A DNA stretch of 64,000 bases, from NCBI RefSeq assembly GCF_011764425.1, contig NZ_BLPF01000004.1, forward strand, positions 818,001 through 882,000. The letters run 5' to 3'. Positions within the stretch are counted from its first letter, which is position 1; each line of letters opens with the position of its first letter. The notes under the pieces are model-generated. The model had not been told where the DNA came from and did not search any database. It saw only the letters and a program-made list of their open reading frames with translations. This document shows positions 36,001-43,527 of this stretch, one piece after another. A program made the translations under genes and the position numbers. The stretch comes from Phytohabitans houttuyneae (lineage in GTDB: Bacteria > Actinomycetota > Actinomycetes > Mycobacteriales > Micromonosporaceae).

Positions 36001-37829
36001 GCCGCGCGGTGCACCTCGGCGAGCAGTTCGTTGACCCTGTCCACGTGACCGCGCAGGCCTAGCTCCAGGGCCGGGTGCGGGCACGACGCGCGCAGGATGC
36101 GGGAGCTGCCGAGGCGGTCCCACACCGCCTCGTGTACCGCTTGGCGCAGCTCGGCCAGCGAGATCCCGTCGTTGGTGCCGACGTGCTCGACGACGACCTC
36201 GGGCAGCCGGATGATATCGATCGCCATGGCCTGTGCGACCGCGAGCATGTAGAGGACCAGGCGCTGGCGCAGCGGCTGCTCCTGGTCCGTCCCCGGTGCG
36301 AGCACCGTCTCGCCGCCGGGGATGCGGGCCTGGTCCTCCAGCGCCAGAAAGCCCGGATCCGCGCGCAGGTACGCCAGGAACGCGGCGACCCTCTCCAGCG
36401 ACAGCGTCTCGGCGGTCGGCTGCCTGCGTACCGGTGGTTCGGAAAGCGTCATCGCCATCGCGAAGGAGGCGGGGTCGTAGATGTCGCCACGACGCAGGAG
36501 CCACCGGTGGCGCACCCATGAGCGGATGTGTCCTTCGACGGCGTGCTGTCCGGCCTGATGAAGCACGTCCATCCGGCGGTCGAGCCGGCCGAGCCGCTCC
36601 TGGTAGAGCCGGAGGCTGGCGGCTGCGGCACTGCTGGCCGGAACGATGTCGTTTACGGGTGACTCTGGCAGCTCACCGGTCTCGACGAGGGCGGCCTGCA
36701 TCGCGAGCCGGTGGAAGAGGTGGTGGATGAACGGCATCGCGACGAGCAGCGCCGCCTCGGGGGCCGAGAGCGGGAGGTCGCCGAGCAGAAACAGCAACAG
36801 CTTGGTGCGCTCGACCGTCCGGTCGACAAACTGCTCCTCCATCCAGGACCAGCCGAGCGTGGACCGCCACAGGTCGTCGGGATCCACGCCCTCCTCGACC
36901 ACGTCGGGCGCGTGAACCTGGACCGCCTGGGCCACCTCCTCGGACCACACCGCCAGGTCGGTGGCGTACTCCGCCACCAAGGCGGTGATGTCCTCGCGGA
37001 GGATGTCGCGGGCCGGCGATGGCTCGACGTGCTGCCAGGCGCGATGGCTCCGCGCGAGCTGCACCCACCGGTGCTCTCCCATGCGCTGGACGTCGGTGGC
37101 GGGCAGCACCACAAAGGAGTCCCGGACGTGGCGACCCTTGAGGCTGACGTCCTGTGTGGAGGCGCCGTTGGCGGCGGCAAGGCTGGCGCAGCGGTGCTGC
37201 ACCATCCGCCGAAACTGGGCCAGGGTGAGCGGTGCCGGTGCCTCTTCGAGCACGAGCTGCACGGCGCGCGCGAAGGCGCTGTAGGTCTCGCTCTCGTCAC
37301 TGAAGAACCGGGAGACCTGTCCGGGCCCGCAGCCGAAGAGGAAGGCCGCGTTCGGGTGGCTGTGGACACTGATCCTGCCCTGGCTCCACCAGATCCTGGA
37401 CGTGACGTCCACATTGGAGTCGACGAGCCCTTCGCGGCAGGCGTCCACCAGAAACAGGACGCTCCCGGCGCGCGTGCGGTCGATGTCTTCGGACCAGGAG
37501 TCCAGTGACACGCAGTGGTCTGTCCACGGTGACCAGCGCAGGTCGACATCGGACGGCACGAGGTAGTCGGTGCCCTGGTGGTTGAGCCCGTGCCCGCTCA
37601 GGAGGATGAGCAGCGAGTCGCCGGGCGCCGCGCTGTGGAGAAAGTCGCGCACGTCCGCCTTGACGGTCGACATGGAGTAACGCTGGCCGGCGTCCTGATG
37701 CGCGATCTCGTAGCCGCGCGCGCTGAGTGTCGCGGCCATCCTGCGCACATCGCCGGCGACGAACGGCAATGGGCGGATCCTGCTGTCGCTGTACTCCGAA
37801 ATGCCGATCAGGAGCGCGCGAAATGCCAC
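32998..37829 (-). CDS. Caspase-like / inactive-HD / Hsp90-type ATPase / winged-HTH repeat protein, predicted conflict-system effector (apparent frameshift)
   Basis: About 1610 residues. N-terminal caspase (peptidase C14) domain with an intact dyad: His80 in LLSGHGLNH and Cys131 in LVDACREG. Next is a helical region, about 270-600 (LLVAMPFIHHLFH), resembling the degenerate HD module found in predicted actinobacterial conflict proteins. Then a GHKL/Hsp90-like ATPase, about 655-870: N-box AIRELYQNALDACRYRE, CEDNGVGMGI and SRFGIGVLSYFML. The C-terminal third has eight repeats of about 70 residues ending in RLxxLGY, winged-HTH-like. The main frame degenerates after SPVGKGHPGP at 33225-33228; restoring one C gives RDCAIMRADL and the eighth repeat. 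Likely role: ligand- or invader-triggered proteolysis. Family attribution follows published analyses of NTP-dependent conflict systems; the function is inference. Confidence 0.85.
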
Positions 37830-37834
37830 GGGCG

Positions 37835-38164
37835 CTAGCTCCGGAAGACGAGAGTTATCGCACCCTTGGCGCCGACCTGTGAAGTGCCGATCAGCTGGAC
37901 GCCGCCGCTCGCCGTCACCTCGAAGGCAAGGTGTGCCTCCGCAAGCTTGAGGTCACCGACCGGCGCGATCGCGTCGGAGAGCACCTCGCGGAGCTGGGTG
38001 ACGGTCTCGCGGAGACTCGCACGCAGCGCGGCTGTGGGCACCCATCGCAACGCCACCTCCCGCCCGACCATCGGAATGATGCCCATCGTGTCGCCATCTG
38101 CCGGGTCGTCAATCGCCACGAGAAAGGGAAGCCTAGAACCGTCTGTCGTGTCGTCCAGATTCAT
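37835..38164 (-). CDS. Trypco1-like small protein (trypsin-co-occurring domain)
   Basis: 109 residues from ATG 38164; the longer open frame upstream is low-complexity Arg/Pro noise. The chain begins with a beta-rich segment (LPFLVAIDDPADGD), has a central helix (LRETVTQLREVLSDAIA), then LKLAEAHLAFEVTASGG and ends in AKGAITLVFR. This pattern is that of the Trypco1 domain, seen next to trypsin- and caspase-like proteases and other conflict effectors in actinobacteria. It ends five bases before the start of the caspase-Hsp90 gene, so the two form an operon. It may be a regulator or adaptor of the protease. Similarity is judged by eye, so the domain call is moderate. Confidence 0.65.
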   Translation of the reverse strand: MNLDDTTDGSRLPFLVAIDDPADGDTMGIIPMVGREVALRWVPTAALRASLRETVTQLREVLSDAIAPVGDLKLAEAHLAFEVTASGGVQLIGTSQVGAKGAITLVFRS

Positions 38165-38193
38165 GCGCGTCCTCGTCGATGGTGGAATGGCAA

Positions 38194-38220
38194 ATGCTAC
38201 GGGAAACCGGCGCACGTCAA
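38194..38220 (-). promoter_or_regulatory. Weak candidate promoter for the Trypco1-caspase operon
   Basis: On the minus strand TTGACG (38220-38215) and TAGCAT (38199-38194) are 15 bases apart, shorter than usual, in the gap upstream of ATG 38164. Confidence 0.25.
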
Positions 38221-38289
38221 CGCCGCCCGTTCCGGCGGCAATCAATGCCCACTCCGTCACCTCATCGAGGCAGGCGGTCGCGCGTGCCC

Positions 38290-38763
38290 TCAGCGGGTGT
38301 CGGCTGGGGAGAGGCGGCCGGTCGGGCGGTAGCGCACGCACATCACCGTGCGGTCGCCGTCGGCCCAGGTCTCCGGCGTGGGGAGCACCGGGTACAGGGC
38401 GACGCCCGGATCGCCGGCCGGCCAGCGGCGGGACTGTGCGCGGCGGCAGCCGTCCCACGCGTACGTCCGCAGTGCCGCTTCGTCCCACTCTCCGTCGGGC
38501 ACCTGGACAAAGCCGTACGACTGGTTCTGCGCGCCCTCGGCACACGGGCGGTACACCACGATGACGTCGGCGAACGTGACGTCGTAGGCCGGGTCGTCGA
38601 AGCACTCGCCGGCCTCGATGTTGAGGACGCCCGGCGTCTCGGCGTCGAGGAAGCTGTCGTCCTTGACCACTGTGTCCGGTCGGGACGCGGCGGTGACAAG
38701 GCCGCCGAGCAGCGCCGTGGAGAGCAGCGCGCCCGCGACCCGCGTGCCGAGTGAAGTGACCAT
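38290..38763 (-). CDS. Septum-formation-like exported protein
   Basis: 157 residues from ATG 38763; ATG 38775 is in frame but has its purines too close. The N-terminus is a signal or anchor helix (VAGALLSTALLGGLVTAA). The exported part has paired cysteines in motifs typical of the actinobacterial septum formation family (IEAGECFDD, VVYRPCAEGAQNQ, DGCRRAQ, TVMCVRYR). The molecular role of that family is poorly known. It is divergent from the metallophosphatase gene and upstream of, but probably not in one transcript with, the Trypco1 gene (125 bp gap). Confidence 0.65.
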   Translation of the reverse strand: MVTSLGTRVAGALLSTALLGGLVTAASRPDTVVKDDSFLDAETPGVLNIEAGECFDDPAYDVTFADVIVVYRPCAEGAQNQSYGFVQVPDGEWDEAALRTYAWDGCRRAQSRRWPAGDPGVALYPVLPTPETWADGDRTVMCVRYRPTGRLSPADTR

Positions 38764-38893
38764 CGCGAACGGCATCCTAGAAATCGATCAACGAACCTGG
38801 CCCTGCCGCCCGACGGCGCGCCGCTCGACGCCGGATGAACAGTACCGGAAAATCGTGCGAATGGTGCAAATAGGCCAGCGTATTCGATCATGA

Positions 38894-39006
38894 GTTCACC
38901 GATCGGCCAGCCGCCGGTCGTGGAGCCGTTGGCTGTCGCTGGCTGAATGCCCGTCGAGCCACCGCTTGCCGGCGGTGGCGGCTGTCCTCTACCCCGAGGG
39001 GTGAAC
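38894..39006. promoter_or_regulatory. Two GTTCACC heptamers upstream of the metallophosphatase
   Basis: GTTCACC occurs on the plus strand at 38894-38900 and, as GGTGAAC, at 39000-39006. Each equals the core repeat of actinobacterial PHO boxes, but they are isolated rather than an 11-bp tandem pair, and the second overlaps the ribosome-binding region. Confidence 0.3.
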
Positions 39007-39011
39007 CAGCA

Positions 39012-40682
39012 TTGTCTGACCTCAGAAGACCGTGGTCGACCGGGCCGCGGCGCGCCGTGCTCGCCGGTATCGGCGCCGCCGCGCTGCTCGCGGGCGGTTT
39101 CGCCGCCGGCCCGGCGGCCTTCGGCGAGGCGGCTCCCGGCAAGCACCCGGCCGCGGAGATCCACAAGCCGTCGCCGGTGCCGGACCGCATCGTTCTCACA
39201 CCGACCGACACGCCGGCGACCTCGCAGCGGGTCACCTGGCGCGCCGAGGCCACCGCCGAGTGGGCACAGGCGGAGATCCTCGAGGCGCCGAAGGCGCTCG
39301 GCCAGGTGGCACCTCCCACCGGGGCGGTGACCAACGTCAAGGCGCTCGCCACGACGCCGGTCAACACCTCGCTGGGGTACGCCTCGACGTACCACACCGT
39401 CGAGTTCACCAACCTGAAGCCGGACACGCGGTACACGTACCGCGTGGGCGACGGCACCAACTGGAGCGAGTGGATCGACTTCACCACCGCGGCAGCCGGC
39501 TTCCAGCCCTTCTCGTTCATCTACTACGGCGACGCGCAGAACTACATCGACACCGCGGTGCCGCGCGTGTTCCGCCAGGCGTTCGCCGACCGCCCGCGGG
39601 CCAAGGCGATCGTCAATGCCGGCGACCTCATCGACTCCGCCAACAGCGAAGAGCAGTGGGGTCAGTGGTTCAAGGCCGGCAGCTTCATCGACGGCCAGAT
39701 CAACAACATCTCGGTCACGGGCAACCACGAGTACAGCGGCAGCACGCTGTCCTCGTTCTGGGCGCCGCAGTTCCCGTACCCGAAGAACGGACCGGCGTGG
39801 GGTGACAACCCGGCGCTGGACCGCACCGCGTACTACGTCGACTACCAGGGCGTGCGCTTCATCGGGCTGAACAGCAACGTGCAGAGCATCCCCGAGGTCA
39901 TGGCCGCGCAGACCGCGTGGCTTTCGGGCGTGCTGGCGACGAACCCGCACAAGTGGACGGTCGTCACGTTCCACCACCCGGTGTACTCGACCGCCTCCGG
40001 CCGCAACAACCCGATCGTGCGGGCGCAGTGGGGCCCGCTGTTCGAGAAGTACGGCGTCGACCTGGTCCTGCAGGGTCACGACCACACGTACGGCCGGGGC
40101 AGCACCGCGGCCTCCCGCAAGTCGGTGACCGTGCACGACAGCACCGTGTACGCGGTCTCCGTCTCCGGCGGCAAGATGTATGACGTCGACGGCTCGGTGT
40201 GGACCGGCAACGGCGCGGACATCATGAGCAAGAGCCAGGACACCCAGCTCTACCAGCTCATCGACGTCACCGAGGACACGATCCGCTACGAGGCGCGCTA
40301 CGCCAACGGCCAGCACCACGACGGCGTGCTCATCCGAAAGAACAACGAGGGTGAGCGCACGGTCAACGAGATCCGTACCCCGCAGAACACCGTCGGCGAG
40401 CAGGTCGTGGTCAACAAGACCACCGTCGAGACGCAGGGCCGGCTCAAGGTCACCGCTTACGGGTACGACCCGGGCGAGAAGGTGACCGTGTACCTGCGCA
40501 ACACCAAGTCCGAGGAAGGCAGGAAGGGCGTCTTCATCGGCTACAAGACGGCCGACGAGCTGGGCCGGCTCGAGTACACGTTCGAGCTGCCGCCGAGCGC
40601 CAAGAAGGACAGCACCCACGTGGTCTACCTGGACAGCCCCAACCAGCAGATCACCAGCCCGGTCATCACCGTAACGAAGTGA
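39012..40682 (+). CDS. Secreted purple-acid-phosphatase-like metallophosphoesterase
   Basis: 556 residues from TTG 39012. The N-terminal helix after RRPWSTGPRR suggests secretion, possibly by Tat (GPRRAVLAGIGAAALLAGG). Residues about 55-165 are the Fn3-like domain of purple acid phosphatases (NLKPDTRYTYRVGDG). The catalytic metallophosphoesterase core follows: YYGDAQN, NAGDLIDSAN, TGNHEYSG, TFHHPVYS and QGHDHTYGRG supply the metal ligands. A C-terminal Ig-like domain ends the chain. It likely releases phosphate from extracellular monoesters. Putative PHO-box cores lie upstream and a strong terminator follows. Confidence 0.9.
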   Translation: MSDLRRPWSTGPRRAVLAGIGAAALLAGGFAAGPAAFGEAAPGKHPAAEIHKPSPVPDRIVLTPTDTPATSQRVTWRAEATAEWAQAEILEAPKALGQVAPPTGAVTNVKALATTPVNTSLGYASTYHTVEFTNLKPDTRYTYRVGDGTNWSEWIDFTTAAAGFQPFSFIYYGDAQNYIDTAVPRVFRQAFADRPRAKAIVNAGDLIDSANSEEQWGQWFKAGSFIDGQINNISVTGNHEYSGSTLSSFWAPQFPYPKNGPAWGDNPALDRTAYYVDYQGVRFIGLNSNVQSIPEVMAAQTAWLSGVLATNPHKWTVVTFHHPVYSTASGRNNPIVRAQWGPLFEKYGVDLVLQGHDHTYGRGSTAASRKSVTVHDSTVYAVSVSGGKMYDVDGSVWTGNGADIMSKSQDTQLYQLIDVTEDTIRYEARYANGQHHDGVLIRKNNEGERTVNEIRTPQNTVGEQVVVNKTTVETQGRLKVTAYGYDPGEKVTVYLRNTKSEEGRKGVFIGYKTADELGRLEYTFELPPSAKKDSTHVVYLDSPNQQITSPVITVTK

Positions 40683-40689
40683 CGGCCGA

Positions 40690-40720
40690 GGGCCCGCCGC
40701 CGGCGTGCGGCGGCGGGCCC
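40690..40720 (+). terminator. Terminator hairpin after the metallophosphatase
   Basis: GGGCCCGCCGCC (40690-40701) and GGCGGCGGGCCC (40709-40720) pair perfectly around a 7-base loop, eight bases past the stop. Confidence 0.85.
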
Positions 40721-40733
40721 AGGTTCGTCCATC

Positions 40734-41378
40734 ATGGACGGAGATTCGGTGAGGCTTCCCCTTGTCGCCGCCGCGGTCGTGGCGGCGGTCGTGCTCCCCG
40801 CCGCGCCCGCGGGCGCGCACCCCTTCGGCCCGCCCTCGACCGCGCGGGTCAGTGCCGACGGTTCGACGGTCGCCCTGTCGTGGCAGGCAGCCGAGGACGA
40901 CTGGGTGGCGCTCGGCCGCCATGTCGGCGCCTTCGACCGCGCGAGCCCGGACGTGACCGGTGCCGAGCTGCTGCGCCGCTCCCCGGCCGTGCGCGACTAC
41001 CTGCTCGACCGCATCGTGGTAAACCAGGGCGGCCGCCGCTGCACCGGCGACCTGGCCGCGCTGGACGACGTGCTGGCCGAGGGGGCGCGACTCACCTTCG
41101 AGTGCCCCGCGCCGGTCGCCGACGTCGACGTGACGGTGACCGCGCTGACCGACGTCAACGACGCCTACCGCACGGTGCTGCGCGCCGACCCGCCCGCGAC
41201 GCCGGACCAGGCGCTGTTCACCGCCGCCGCGCCGACGCGGCACATCACCTTCGGCGGCTCGGGCGGCAGTGCCGTGCGCCGGTCGGTGGTCACCGTGGCG
41301 GTCGGCGCCGCCGCGGCTCTCGTGCTCGTGCTCCTGGTGACGCTGGCGCTGCGGCGGCGCGCGAGGGCGCGGGCATGA
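40734..41378 (+). CDS. Exported, C-terminally anchored protein linked to a NicO transporter
   Basis: 214 residues. Signal peptide (LPLVAAAVVAAVVLPAAPAGAHP), a soluble domain with two Cys (GGRRCTGDLA and LTFECPAP, probably a disulfide), then a C-terminal membrane helix (VVTVAVGAAAALVLVLLVTLAL) with an Arg-rich inner end. Proteins of this shape commonly precede NicO/RcnA-type transporters in bacteria and may deliver metal or regulate uptake. The stop overlaps the transporter ATG (ATGA). The role is inferred from context only. Confidence 0.75.
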   Translation: MDGDSVRLPLVAAAVVAAVVLPAAPAGAHPFGPPSTARVSADGSTVALSWQAAEDDWVALGRHVGAFDRASPDVTGAELLRRSPAVRDYLLDRIVVNQGGRRCTGDLAALDDVLAEGARLTFECPAPVADVDVTVTALTDVNDAYRTVLRADPPATPDQALFTAAAPTRHITFGGSGGSAVRRSVVTVAVGAAAALVLVLLVTLALRRRARARA

Positions 41379-42094
41379 GCGCCTTCGACGACCGGCTCGT
41401 AGCCGCCTTCGACGGCCGGACGGTCTTCTGGCTGGCGCTGTTCACCGCCGTCGCGGTCGGTGCGGCACACGCGGTCGCACCCGGGCACGGCAAGAGCGTC
41501 ACGGCCGCGTACCTGGTCGGCACCCGCGGCAGGTACCGCGACGCGCTGCGCCTCGGCGTGATCGTGGCGGTGATGCACACGTTTTCGGTGCTCGTGCTGG
41601 CGCTGGTGTGGGTCGGCCTGTCCAGCGCGGCCAGCCTCGGCACGGAGACGGTCACCGCCTGGATGCAGGTGGCCGCGGGCCTCGTGGTGATCGCGGTCGG
41701 CGCGCACCTGCTGTGGCGGCACATCCGCAAGCGCCGCCACCAGCACGATCACTCCCACCACCACCACGTGCCCGACGACCCGTGGTCCCGGCGTGGCCTT
41801 GTCGCGCTGGGGCTGTCCGGTGGCCTGCTGCCGTCGCCGTCCGCGTTCGTCGTGCTGGTGAGCGGGCTGCTCACGGGCCGGGCGCTGGGAGCGGTGGTGC
41901 TGGTAGTGGCGTTCGGCGTGGGCATGGCGGTCACGCTCACCGCGGTCGGCGTGCTCAGCCTGCGGGGGTGGGCGCTGCTGTCCGGCCGTACCCGCAAATG
42001 GTCGACGGCCTGGATCCCCGCGCTGGCCGGCGCCGGCATCTGCTTCGGTGGGGCCCTCTACCTGGCCGCCGCGGTCTCGGTCCTGGCCGCCTGA
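41375..42094 (+). CDS. NicO/RcnA-family nickel-cobalt transporter
   Basis: 239 residues, about six membrane helices. The family signature HAVAPGHGKSVTAAYLVG lies in the second helix region. A cytoplasmic His-rich loop (HQHDHSHHHH) follows the third helix, as in RcnA and related Ni/Co exporters and permeases. GLSGGLLPSPSAFVVLVSGL matches the later conserved helix. It is co-translated with the anchored protein upstream. Direction of transport cannot be decided from sequence; the His-rich loop fits metal sensing or binding. Confidence 0.88.
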   Translation: MSAFDDRLVAAFDGRTVFWLALFTAVAVGAAHAVAPGHGKSVTAAYLVGTRGRYRDALRLGVIVAVMHTFSVLVLALVWVGLSSAASLGTETVTAWMQVAAGLVVIAVGAHLLWRHIRKRRHQHDHSHHHHVPDDPWSRRGLVALGLSGGLLPSPSAFVVLVSGLLTGRALGAVVLVVAFGVGMAVTLTAVGVLSLRGWALLSGRTRKWSTAWIPALAGAGICFGGALYLAAAVSVLAA

Positions 42095-42153
42095 GCCCCG
42101 GCCCGTGGAAATCGGGTCTGGGCGTGGCAGAGGGCAGCGTCGATAATGGGGCG

Positions 42154-42669
42154 ATGGCGGCCGACCCCAAACAGGCGCGCGTCTCGCACCGCGAGCGGCT
42201 GCGCGCCGCCCGCGCGCTGCGGGACAGCGCACGCGAAGGGCGCCTTTCGGACGTCACGTTCCTGCACCGGCTACGCGTGGTGATCGACGCCCGCCGCCGC
42301 CGCGACCTGGACGCCGCGGTCGGCGACCTGCCCCCGGCCGGGTGGTGGGCGAGGGCCGAGGTGGCGTTCCAGGGCTGGTGGGAGCGCACGTTCGGCCCGC
42401 GGCAGGCCGCCCAGCTCGACCTGCGGCTGCCGCCCGCGCCCGGCCGCTACGTGATCGGCCGCGACTTCGAGTGCGACCTGCGGCTGACCCACGACTCGGT
42501 CTCCCGCCGGCACGCCATGCTCACCTCCGTCGGCGGCCAGTGGATGGTGGTCGACCTAGGCTCGACCAACGGCACGCGGATCAACGGCTGGCGCCTGCAG
42601 GTGCAGACCCCACTGCGCCCCGGCGACCTGCTCGACCTGGGCATGCAGCGCCTCCGCGTCGTCGCCTGA
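42154..42669 (+). CDS. DUF1707-FHA domain protein
   Basis: 171 residues from ATG 42154; GTG 42124 is an in-frame alternative. Residues about 8-55 form a DUF1707-type helix pair (RVSHRERLRAARALRDSARE; DLDAAVGDLP). Residues about 90-171 are an FHA phosphothreonine-binding domain with the conserved loops GRDFECDLRL, SVSRRHAML and DLGSTNGTRING. FHA domains read Ser/Thr-kinase phosphorylation. No kinase gene is adjacent. Confidence 0.88.
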   Translation: MAADPKQARVSHRERLRAARALRDSAREGRLSDVTFLHRLRVVIDARRRRDLDAAVGDLPPAGWWARAEVAFQGWWERTFGPRQAAQLDLRLPPAPGRYVIGRDFECDLRLTHDSVSRRHAMLTSVGGQWMVVDLGSTNGTRINGWRLQVQTPLRPGDLLDLGMQRLRVVA

Positions 42670-42845
42670 AGCACGCCAGACGGCTTTGGCCCCGCGAGCG
42701 TAGGCCCGCCAGCTCGTCGCGCGGCGGCCCTGAAGCCCACGCCGGCGAAGGTGCGATCCTGGCGGCCCAGAAGATCCAGCCCGAAGCAGACGCGAGCTAC
42801 CGCGACGCCCGTCGTGGTCCAGACCATCGCTCCCGCGGCCTCACC

Positions 42846-42973
42846 CTCCGCGGTGGGCCGGCTCCGGCGGTGTCGCTCTTCGTGGTGGGCGGGCGCCCGT
42901 GGTCTTGCTCTTCGTGGTGGGCCGGCTCCCGCGGTCTCGTCCTTCGCGGTGGCTCGGCGTCCGCGAGGGGCCG
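42846..42973. repeat. Four imperfect 32-bp tandem repeats
   Basis: Units start at 42846, 42878, 42910 and 42942. Each begins CTTCGTGGTG or a close variant, followed by GGCCGGCTCC-like sequence. There are no spacers between them. Confidence 0.8.
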
Positions 42974-43049
42974 TTGATCACCGCGGAGGTGACAGCGACA
43001 GCCCGCCCCGATGCGCGAGTTCGCCGCGAGGCAGGCGCAGCCGCCCGCT

Positions 43050-43156
43050 GTCCGTGACTGTCGATCGGGCGCCCGCGGCGTGAGGCTTCGAGCTCGAAGA
43101 GGGGCGCGAGTCCGTCCACGACGCGGCACCGCCGTCGCGGTCCGTGACTGTCGATC
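43050..43156. repeat. 17-bp direct repeat pair
   Basis: GTCCGTGACTGTCGATC occurs at 43050-43066 and 43140-43156, exactly 90 bases apart. Confidence 0.9.
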
Positions 43157-43456
43157 AAGCTGCAGGAGGCCTCGCGGCAAACTCTCTGGGCGAAACCGCA
43201 GCTCAGGTTACCTGCGGTGAGGCTGCCTGGCTTTCTTGGAGATTGCGCTGACCGGGCAAGACGCAAGATCTACGAGCGCGACCTGCTCCACCTGCTTGTC
43301 CACGCGGCCAAGCTTGCGAAAGTCGAGGCGTCGATACGGCGCACAAGGTTCCCAAGGTGGCTGCTGATCGTGTTGGATCCCTGGCCGCGTTGGCGCTACG
43401 CGTCCTGGACCGGTTCGCGCCCGCGTCGCCATCCGGATGCGCTGCCGGAGTGTCCA

Positions 43457-43484
43457 GAGCTGGGCGCATTGCTGCGCCCAGCTC
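43457..43484 (-). terminator. Perfect 12-bp hairpin past the phytase-like gene
   Basis: GAGCTGGGCGCA (43457-43468) and TGCGCCCAGCTC (43473-43484) pair around a TTGC loop, about 45 bases downstream of the minus-strand stop at 43528. Confidence 0.8.
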
Positions 43485-43527
43485 CGGAGCCTCCGACACC
43501 CCACAGGGGGTGCCAACCGTCCGCCGA

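Larger units (their letters stand above)
42670..43527. other. Gene-poor region with repeats
   Basis: 858 bp without a supportable gene. It holds a four-unit 32-bp tandem repeat (42846-42973), a 17-bp direct repeat (43050 and 43140) and a strong hairpin near its end (43457-43484). Short frames on both strands (for example 43217-43531) have no recognisable domain and unlike codon use. It could be decayed coding DNA. Confidence 0.6.

Noticed and set aside
38343-41243. 966-residue minus-strand frame over the metallophosphatase
   Set aside because: No domains, Arg/Val/Gly/Asp-rich, and antisense to a gene with all metal ligands.
42846-42973. Possible CRISPR array
   Set aside because: The four 32-bp units are contiguous with no spacers, are imperfect, and no cas genes are near.
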